This document shows, one piece after another, positions 61,401-64,000 of a stretch of 64,000 nt of DNA (its first letter is position 1; each line of letters opens with the position of its first letter). The stretch covers positions 1 to 64,000 of the forward strand of contig JAIORK010000014.1 in assembly GCA_021108215.1 (NCBI GenBank), given 5' to 3'. The position numbers and the translations under genes are program-made. The notes beneath the pieces are model-generated. The model was not told where the DNA came from. It made no database searches and saw nothing but the letters and a program-made list of their open reading frames with translations. Source of the DNA: a bacterium. GTDB lineage: Bacteria; Oederibacteriota; JAAXVQ01; JAUVAV01.

Positions 61401-64000
61401 ACTGACATGCTTGGCAATACCCTTTAAGGCTCCCGGATCAGAATTATTGGCATACATTCCCATTTCCGCTTTTGCCAAAGAAGCCATTGCTTCCTGATGC
61501 TGCTGTGTTCCAGTTGGTTGGGATTGCGCATATTTTTGAAGTATCTCAACTGCTTCTGTTCCCATGCGCCTGGTATCCGCTGTGGATAATGCCTCTCCCG
61601 CCGCATCCACAGCCACACCTTTGACAGCATTTTCCGCCAAGACCATGGCTTTCTGAACATCCCGAGGCAACGATTTAGTATCTACAGGCAATGCGGATGT
61701 CAATGCATGCTTTTCGCCATTGGCATCTCTAAACGTGGCCACACATTCGTCCTTAATCTTCGTTCCTTCTCCGCCTGCGCCGTTTTTATATTGGTAGACA
61801 CCGCCTTCATTGCCATACCCGACCTTGGAGCCGTTGGGTATAAAAACCCGCTCTTTCCCTTTTATAAAAGTACCCTCTACACGGTAATCGCCGGTTTTGA
61901 CAAATTTATTGTTGCTATCGAGTTTAACCTGAATTTGATTACCCTTGCTGTCCTCAACAATTTGTACTGCCGCGCCATTGTGTTCAAAGGAGACACCTTC
62001 CATTCCAATCACCTTTTGTTGTTCTCCAACTTTTGGCGGCGGTCGTTTGGCGGTTGCATGCTTGGCCGCCTCTGCCTTAGACTGGTTTGCTTTAACACCC
62101 TTGTTATCTAAACCAGCATCTACCGGTTTGCCTATTTTTTCACTTGCTGTCTCTATCAATTTCCCATCTGCAATTTTAAAGGTCTGCTCTAGTCTAATAT
62201 TGCCGTTTTCATAGGTAGTCGCCTTTACCTCAAGCGGTTGTTCGGAAGCAGCACCTTTTCCAGGCTTGCTGTTATCGGCGAGTTGGGTATCAGCCTGCAC
62301 GTCAGCAGATGTCTGTTGATCAAACATTTTGGTAACCTGTGTACCATCCGCACGTGTTGTTTGCGCCCCAATAAGTTGACCTGTATTGTCGAACACCTTC
62401 GTTAGCGCCTGTCCAGCCGGATTTTGTCCCTGTGAATAAGAATAATTGTTCCCGCTCGACATGGCACCGGCAGCCTCGAGTTGTTTTGCCAATTGCTGCA
62501 CACCGCTGGGTTGTGTGGTTGCATTGCTGTTGGCAACCGCTTTAACCTTATCTGTGGCATTCGCCTTGGCATCACCTGTTGAAACAAAATCCGACCCGGC
62601 TGATTCAAGCAAACGGTTGTTGGTATCGGTATTATTTTCGACATTCTTGTTTTGAGTTTCTGCATTATTGGCAGTATTGGCACCACCGTCACCGCCATTG
62701 CCGCCTGCCGCACCGTCTCCAGTGGAGATGGCATCTCCCTGATCTTTGGGAACCACACCCTCCCGGCGCCGCACACCATCTAAATCATCGATCGAGACAT
62801 TTTTGTTTGCCTGCTTCACCTCATTACGCTCCGGCTTGGGCTTTTTCGTATTTATTTCAACACGATTGTTTGAATCCTGCTGTTTGTCCAGTCCTTCTTT
62901 TGACTTAGCACTTATATCCTTCTGAACTTGCTCCTTGGGTGTCTTGATTGGTTGTGATTGCTTGGTCTCAGGTTTGGTAAACTTCGGTTTCTTGATTGGT
63001 ATTTCTGTTTTAACTGTTTCGTTCTGTGCTTTCGTGTTGTCCTTCGCAGTACCTGTATATGCCGGTTTATTTGCTGTTTTCGGGCTCTCGGTCGCCTCTG
63101 AATTAACCTTGGTTTGCGAAATAGACGACGGTGTTACCATCCCCTGCTCATGCACACTACTTGCTTCACCAAAATCAAATGACAAACTTTCTCCAAGTGC
63201 CAATCCCGTAATCTGTTCAACCACTGGTGAAAGATTACTCTGCTGGGAAAGTGAAGGCGTCGCAAAATTTTCAGCACTGGTTGGAATCATAGGATTGTCA
63301 CCCTGAGTTCCACCAGATCCGCCAAGCATGAATGAGGCCTCGGGTGCTCTGGTGGACATAGAGGGAGAGAGCGCGCCCAGACCATCACCATAGATGCCTG
63401 CCATATTCCCCTTTATTCCCGGCGTGATAATATTGCTCATCATATTTTTTAGAATATTTGTCAAAGGAGCCATGGGTGATCTATCAACTACAGAAGCGGA
63501 TGCTGCAGACGTTCCTCTCGGCGTTCTATTTGTATTAATTACCTGAGGTATAACCTTATTAAGAAACGTACCAAAAGCATTCGCCATCTGCTGGACCTGA
63601 GCTGGTGCATATCCCTGGGCTTGCAGGACTGGTCCAACATAACTCGAATAAGCGGTTACCACAACATTGGCAACCGCCGACAATGCGAGGTCCGCAATAA
63701 ACTTACCCAGGTCATTTGCGCCGGGATCTGTCATATACCCCACAACGCCGGAAACAACATTTCCAATCAAACTACCAAGTACCGCGACGAGTTCATCACT
63801 ATATCCAGCATTTTTCAGGAGCTTGGTTGCCGCTACATTAATCCCGGTCAATACCAATGACTTGAATACCTCTGAATTCACTAACGCGCTCAAATCAAAT
63901 CCGGACCCGGACATGCCGATTGATTCTTTCAAAGCATCCTGAAATCCTGTCTTAAACGCATCACCAAAACTTTCTGCACCAATCATATTCATCACACCGC
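46428..64000 (-). CDS. Giant protein with SecA-like ATPase domain, 5' end outside the window
   Basis: One frame stays open for more than 17.5 kb (at least 5,855 codons) and reaches the right edge, so the start is not visible. Order in the visible part: hydrophobic helices (~30-150); Gln/Asn/Thr/Lys-rich linker (~165-600); a beta-rich repeat region with xDxxGNP units (~1000-2250); a membrane patch (~2600-2760); a long charged helical region (~2780-3980); a SecA-like motor (~3986-4636: KAGGGKT, ADEVH, GGTATVGG, RTGRPGG); more helices; then hydrophobic hairpins at ~5190-5300 and ~5626-5680. The sequence is evenly codon-like with no internal stop, so it is a real gene. No function is known; a translocase or giant surface machine is a guess. 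Confidence 0.85.
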   Translation of the reverse strand, partial: GVMNMIGAESFGDAFKTGFQDALKESIGMSGSGFDLSALVNSEVFKSLVLTGINVAATKLLKNAGYSDELVAVLGSLIGNVVSGVVGYMTDPGANDLGKFIADLALSAVANVVVTAYSSYVGPVLQAQGYAPAQVQQMANAFGTFLNKVIPQVINTNRTPRGTSAASASVVDRSPMAPLTNILKNMMSNIITPGIKGNMAGIYGDGLGALSPSMSTRAPEASFMLGGSGGTQGDNPMIPTSAENFATPSLSQQSNLSPVVEQITGLALGESLSFDFGEASSVHEQGMVTPSSISQTKVNSEATESPKTANKPAYTGTAKDNTKAQNETVKTEIPIKKPKFTKPETKQSQPIKTPKEQVQKDISAKSKEGLDKQQDSNNRVEINTKKPKPERNEVKQANKNVSIDDLDGVRRREGVVPKDQGDAISTGDGAAGGNGGDGGANTANNAETQNKNVENNTDTNNRLLESAGSDFVSTGDAKANATDKVKAVANSNATTQPSGVQQLAKQLEAAGAMSSGNNYSYSQGQNPAGQALTKVFDNTGQLIGAQTTRADGTQVTKMFDQQTSADVQADTQLADNSKPGKGAASEQPLEVKATTYENGNIRLEQTFKIADGKLIETASEKIGKPVDAGLDNKGVKANQSKAEAAKHATAKRPPPKVGEQQKVIGMEGVSFEHNGAAVQIVEDSKGNQIQVKLDSNNKFVKTGDYRVEGTFIKGKERVFIPNGSKVGYGNEGGVYQYKNGAGGEGTKIKDECVATFRDANGEKHALTSALPVDTKSLPRDVQKAMVLAENAVKGVAVDAAGEALSTADTRRMGTEAVEILQKYAQSQPTGTQQHQEAMASLAKAEMGMYANNSDPGALKGIAKHVSQSNSPEMNLKLAELQDGDATQKEAVSSVKTAMKLADSSNMPDQQKAAFNLKAAEMLSSMDNIGQTQDIQKALESAGDFLRNTTPDQVDANMAAMGLKLQNLANQLNGDQNLPENSLAPELGELVGEMMKDLAFKVSGEAAGMKNGDSQTASILNANLEKTKDGKVQLTQINADESSTSMEFAKDDQGQLQPQKMITQDSKGVTQQTFEADGECMNLTGQNTQLKVQIGQGDQAKTANVDQLLSTDRDAPVAKVAMINGKPHELVIQPDNTATATPIKTEAEKSAVHYADSIKGNFDIKINPDGSGATIVKDGRTYTADKQVLATDEALLAAGFSLKNSQEVRGKTAYIFNLSEVGKITIVGTPEGLAKNQYYITGTNTFESKGESIGYVAKYDGVLQELHLADKDQTVVQFMHEKSLFSTKTDLTRFVVTKTTENGNQVARAMYDDNKLTGYTVQYKDAQVTFAYDSKGVMTPESFATLNANSGEGYTLKKTANGFGLIVNDTKKEYYFSQEGRALLKPAGGESAGGGTQQGVEFDFTETMVFSVAKIENGTLSSQAVKVDTIMRKHILYQTGADGAMSKIETASTLLGEPVLQTTKNYEIDATTGTFRWNLRQVRGSKQTLKAEGVWPTDAATYNQSLATHQQIQMDGHGFYTTVIQNDDMLLSGETKNHTNVVISAKGVDTTYRATGTKKQLFEIGLPTGAMFKANTKMGPDKKIKAGKNNTYTMVESKKDKAISYSMSGENIHGAAVTLFMGENGQNYQAQGTPEQLRRTGYANETAKNNSLDSREQIVANDSGRFMIYENKGTDGTVIISMPGKNNDGEKVILTTRLTGEIEVATDQFASYDTSVTVGHKGQRGCNTTRLLSGNENDEVAKIEIHVDVDKRGDDNFDKDGNPLAFTKAITLNYNGTQGNVAFDQKATTLQIKKGKNIHVSSIKFIAKGKSVQTVITTAKIGSKFDVNGNPVSYTRKITMNQMEQKNEDGSSTKISNFSSRSVYEKGKLKLTTITGENAITNEKINGNKVVRIEKGKVDYTTFFNDRGTAIKRTGTDAVVTEYKYDDKGNPIGKEICISNKYTMQWNDDGKLSHRDSTKTEIKLVDSEGKQVGAIITSRQDKTDVKNWDGQGNPNKYTRTITMNGKNSTQRGKGENQETISFTKSVTTITMENGKETRTTTYTNAGKEVLNESLVVTERYSKEEAQQINSSNPDEKIKAGAPKNYVEKTKRNGSTQTSTWRDGKEKEKENVVRKGNFANQHTLEKRMTLGELAASKDNPFNSKQEIEKLKSFMKNKGADLESTLISILSDSHLSGDAPKQIVFKDRQGRIWSAGVREKKSVKVSYSRSKRSSSDGELFMYGGFSKTTRKIEKQTVFEITAWQGEKAMTGKELAVELSGTSALETLEKGMPQNAKNQKVSSLFNKTEFVAAYNDKGEMTEIKYKNTDGAVKTLGIERTSRMEWSDNTAFNEFMYMDVETERVTDVEASEKSLTTTQTKKHTDTITINKEPGLIGAAGNVAASITRALSWGAGFINPFSTGQKAVELHDNFINKGNEIVNKAFGIEKESKKITGKLTTTTTTNLEKPGLIKSVAGYLTGNRLGQFGSADKPTHTTAQFSYQGEIDNETGTIIRDVGKDGTVGKIAGFTPDNNDSFMARQGHATGTRENFAKWMEIRGDSLYQRISYAINGTIHQASADWLPGDFSTLALGTLSKMSYMLGFDEASLKYKTMSGYTQQRRLDNFVANTSIDFFSGWDNPVQKFGEIAWKSIAGAYTFFGVQAEISIGFMFGLALDVGAVFTRGDFKPLQATALSLTHFHEHIWETFKSNPAAAVAFVFGGGGALKSVFKWKSFKQQTGGFAMMIGLNYLAGELGGGKTVLTTWLALGVIPLMGSISAAVSMRGGKMKRSEYVGRVALAGVHSAGHTLTGGVKYVANMTGITFVRAKMAGMRINKICEGKIPFSDRVMSKIVSGVAKVGLKFLTGNKTSLASEKGTWKQKAIDYLETKREVHNFDSIKGEKLNMAKLDMHVRETLALNPSLSRSEKRLAVYKTVLSTLKSNKATYLRTLSDVKASSNAGEQAVGEKSLKTGNEQDAVAILKKNQPHTVHEAKDIFRNYEKIEAAKAAVQGQLAKGGSEALDVIKEFGESGVKSLERTISTMAPEAIHSMFFGEKSLLGRLFGGKTSGNVKDIIKALGKEKGDAAKIVGELMESKTAAKLLGNSDPKILKESGMLENMDIASAMEKMTTAEKQNMRDKFVKSHEIEGAARTEKSGVQDTKKQVEKNDELVDIADREVLSEGESQSGRTALEILLDSVPASSITRDSTMMKRLPPDLQTKVLDKAYVEIADNAKISETKKAKQLRDHEGNYPRAQEETKSTGKRALERRDTLLPDKITKDWRGAVQFLEALKLTPSELKSVLENKSVKEAFSELAKAADLATENGRNLEFGKKITNELKRRLGKSNEVQEGIAKIKDAIDKKIIERRDGELNEKSATEGNQNHQSGKNKNADGTLELNNVTTQLAQAEARVQFEKIGSLAKLRARLKVRELLVEMRDTFGSKDYCLAGKELDAKLERLAKESEEISTEMSEFTEKPGFKINEKRHYNDLKQQKTKLEKLMNALERQRKNLLNGISKQFKISTSESERLIHMGEGIQKSSEMFSATLGVTEADKSSKTETKDLNEAMNKLETTLKGKSELKDAIDAIHKALGKFKNSEKIVDKLTLDQFTDLVTAKSEAHRQVAERIHNEIKNRDKEKSVEKDAVKTGEKAKEIITLAEALGNSKRHSQKGLAERANQYLEATQKSRALFARFNEAGTSRQRRVLLDKMMQNDADFVQKIRESAQTRPAANTSWFAKVRSRLRDLVTRSIVQRWRRSGERSTPKTDEMKAVLNILDHVLKPELEKFMAFTLETIMQGRTKVLESILQSDKNDLNANSKVDRQSAELMIDAVILKLAAETQAIESYNKGKLSFEMANEAVFETKEAAKEIHLSENQLGNLRSHFEKLGEAQITAKANKAWNETYRAIAEKYAAERKGFEDNLNKIQNKIDTALNAKINELFKEMKDTGRLDSGKYKELVEKNTGELTKNVEKKLLEKNEIREQAEQQARDEIVLQENGGKKIFSVFEELQNTELKGNMESAKAAQFSIAYLQTAMKRLTAYETPLRVSQKMMVAELMFGNNIALKAGGGKTFGFIGFAGLAKIMTGNKLRHELLLEDSSAIEKYITDKEGKLGIEQKELAEAFGIELVNGNELSGEANKTGNYNKLIEALNNSDKVVLFDHTQRAHLGNPAVRNAALRKAMMRANLVAADEVHIMATSRTSAIIGGGQSPPQRWLVRRVDKVLKEFGFDYEISGKKEFTEFNDKVTNFLETSNGKIQMGKFTVIKDAYLEKPGKYNLGEYMNQNIFVITNIGIKANFKALNTLRQFRPSEISSVMRTLFSQRGKGSQLNSYDVIKEMGADKGKIAPVSEDGSLQRDQISNDIVGQITASRKHGGTPLEDVRVNYTEMQTNLTKAYDGISGLRIVGGTATVGGIRGLMQSQLGSRTTEISTSSLNLDAQVKYTGGKVLTSLGETLKLAIDAVTGKTRNSTLIFERDPAAQKELVRKMEGELRKSEFSDDIAGIGVQHSSGAGYYVRRGGNRVEALTEKLRDAMGKNKETGEYDFKEMTVAEMEKSGRYVSKDLVYIELMTQEPVQTIVANVKAFAKMKQRTVTIINEKAATGKNYQDNLTLIVRNAHELHSDLLTQLLYRTGRPGGETGTWDTTRYVHVDTKAMEVTLREAMRRKAEVSSLWKDGFAEDVKAYKILESMNTKNIAENQKILSGALKVNSEFRQLEVVAESKRFTVQSVFQDAMVLKPLKIALQDAAGKSTEGVMDKAVKRMLNDHSQGADLELKLESGKDAAKLNNEYAVSTFKSSAEQASKAWRRVALDLINPLHFTGRLVKSPLSILEVGGLFLKSVGNAIKYKWAATKAKNWGEIAIKGKETVFTEAKDELNRQDVKQLLMIGRNVMKDVLSQDNAGVQTRSLSSRIAVHRKAGVGNPDQTIAREEVKALRNEWQLSREKVNNDKMIQSGERSAQRAAIVLGADEEAMVLLSQNKLSDGARLQAEEDLLAGRMALADNFDDAMSMLKTDIYQKIQTADVYASQMREVATARVKAVMAEAVNNVKIDTNMVQAAIDDERDAIYFQNEIVGKSKNTKISSQFGAKWNDFNIALQNIVRVSEKAGELKENSTLIYQGQTMNFSEVEQYLTQQLNVIRYFNQFDRTKASPAMLALIVSKNAIQITSKKIENAARDTLAMQSPAVRFRQKVQTVWGNTLRHMQQAKFIVPLLKVNKGNFVPTQASTLLIGAAAFALLGFTGLPTLGLASGLMLTPVLQPLFNQATRFMPGMMQAKAQAMSGRWTSLGSRLVSTVFTAVLLGALLGGPVGMVSAISATVGTIAEQGLIAKSENENRVTIQHQKQEVKGTVRQTGQQSVTQVHAEKSLVEVWKQKMDGKIADGSAAVNTLVELLKESRFGHIQLNVHQQAHHYGYMHLLASVFSLIPQALDSVHAIDLGADSITQPENIVEHSGSRIRIDRESIRFLDQRFSNQLFTQTIMAISSMFSDTEYNALEIKLQQNPYFKEYGQYAVVEFIKQYILDGESLKETIVQAEAAEVGWAMLTKTKNEKSSKVNIYQYLKGMFGGREFVEADLVEINQAMGELENTALPLMEKMAAQIESKETIRTDREILETSFEAQFGMTYASYNKMMNPSWLQRVLSKQIGQKILDGPNPRLAISRYGKILFGFGTALILAGGIVAGVLMSVTIPAVVGALVAIFGLAIALQGLLSWAMADQIAFNINPTNAVIGRIRNAGFGFFDSVKQEQTQAAGVSTMQLLDNNQFMLAVEGLKVQGTKQMISENNRTRAIRAVFSHLVRIMESEIDQGMKIQLIREITQVLGFLKFDIDMHVKKFNNQFSVTMTPEVQPQALKHDYKIGRLIRRLKSLGVGININVAPGKQPKLKITGSAA
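46960..48440 (-). other. C-terminal membrane-hairpin region of the giant protein
   Basis: Three hydrophobic blocks: residues ~5190-5220 (LLIGAAAFALLGFTGL), ~5253-5292 (VSTVFTAVLLGALLGGPVG) and ~5626-5680 (FGTALILAGGIVAGVLMSV and following). They are long enough for paired membrane helices. A charged helical stretch separates the second and third. The final ~140 residues are soluble. Confidence 0.7.
50090..52040 (-). other. SecA-like DEAD motor domain inside the giant protein
   Basis: Motif by motif this follows SecA. Walker A is ALKAGGGKTFGF (SecA: MKTGEGKT). The DEVD box is ADEVHIMATSRTSAIIGGG (SecA: DEVDSILIDEARTPLIISG). The GMTGTA element is IVGGTATVGG. In the second nucleotide-binding domain KNYQDNL stands near the GRGTDI position, and QLLYRTGRPGGETGTW corresponds to QLRGRxGRQGDPGSS. 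Key residues fall at ~4035-4041, ~4160 and ~4599, a spacing larger than in SecA, so there are insertions. The zinc-binding tail of SecA is not seen. Confidence 0.75.
52050..55650 (-). other. Charged helical/coiled-coil region of the giant protein
   Basis: About 1,200 residues dominated by Lys, Glu, Ala and Leu with heptad-like spacing (EKLMNALERQRKNLLN, AIAEKYAAERKGFEDNL) and few Pro or Gly. It resembles a long stalk or scaffold just ahead of the motor. No enzyme motif is recognised. Confidence 0.6.
55700..56110 (-). other. Central hydrophobic patch of the giant protein
   Basis: Residues ~2628-2765 contain several hydrophobic segments (EISIGFMFGLALDVGAVF, AAAVAFVFGGGGALKSVF, TWLALGVIPLMGSISAA) that could cross a membrane two to four times. 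It separates the beta-repeat half from the motor half. Confidence 0.6.
57900..60300 (-). repeat. RHS/YD-like beta-repeat array in the giant protein
   Basis: Recurring units: FDKDGNPLAFTKAITLN, FDVNGNPVSYTRKITMN, YDDKGNPIG and WDGQGNPNKYTRTITMN near residues 1750, 1823, 1920 and 1984. A different ~80-residue unit holds TGTKKQLFEIG and QGTPEQLRRTG. The xDxxGNP pattern recalls RHS/YD repeats, which build beta shells around toxins or form adhesive stalks. Similarity is visual; no profile search was run. Confidence 0.6.
61700..63995 (-). other. N-terminal helical and low-complexity region of the giant protein
   Basis: Small-residue-rich hydrophobic helices (LVAVLGSLIGNVVSGVVGY, LALSAVANVVVTAYSSYVG) are followed by ~400 residues rich in Thr, Lys, Asn, Gln and Ser with few hydrophobics, which look disordered. 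The true N-terminus and any export signal lie beyond the window. Confidence 0.65.

Overview
The window reads as a chromosomal segment of a diderm (outer-membrane) bacterium. Every gene I can support lies on the minus strand, so transcription runs from high to low coordinates. Housekeeping genes (pnp, rpsO, rnc, accA, the fab cluster, glycolytic genes) sit beside outer-membrane-type proteins: PorV-like barrels fused to FlgD-like and OmpA domains, lipoproteins, and small barrels. A very large gene with a SecA-like motor runs off the right edge. Giant open reading frames of this kind have been reported in Omnitrophota and some related uncultured phyla, so that placement is my best guess. It is inference only; no rRNA or single-copy phylogeny was run.

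Layout from right to left, in transcription order. (1) 46428-64000: giant gene, at least 5,855 codons, 5' end outside the window: beta-repeat region, membrane patch, coiled-coil region, SecA-like ATPase, C-terminal membrane hairpins, then a terminator. (2) 46047-42000: yggS-proC-yggT-yggU-purine nucleoside phosphorylase-mtnA-like operon, apparently leaderless at yggS; the mtnA-like product lacks the usual catalytic residues. (3) 41280-31113: envelope region with a 30-residue mS38-like basic protein, two PorV/FlgD/OmpA fusions, an M23 lipoprotein, an unknown lipoprotein, and a beta-propeller protein with a mucin-like linker. (4) 31005-27427: accA, a cell-wall amidase, a GerM-domain protein, a small membrane protein, tRNA-Gly(CCC) and a small barrel protein. 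(5) 27236-22889: polyamine genes speD, speE and speA, then a DksA/TraR-type protein and corA.

(6) 22540-18788: gap-pgk-tpiA-secG, with an intercistronic hairpin and a REP-like element between cistrons. (7) 18681-6247: a long lipid operon behind a perfect-consensus sigma-70 promoter (TTGACA, 17-base spacer, TATAAT): yceD-rpmF-plsX-fabH-fabD-fabG-acpP-fabF-rnc-acyl-CoA dehydrogenase-etfB-etfA-glycosidase. It joins fatty-acid synthesis to an acyl-CoA dehydrogenase and its electron acceptor. (8) 6017-3585: rpsO-pnp with a strong terminator. (9) 3360-18: small envelope proteins, including a gene split by a TA dinucleotide tract that looks like a phase-variation switch.

Most unusual: the giant SecA-like protein, the TA-tract frameshift, the mtnA homologue without its catalytic Cys/Asp, the hidden mS38-like gene, and several dispersed palindromic elements.
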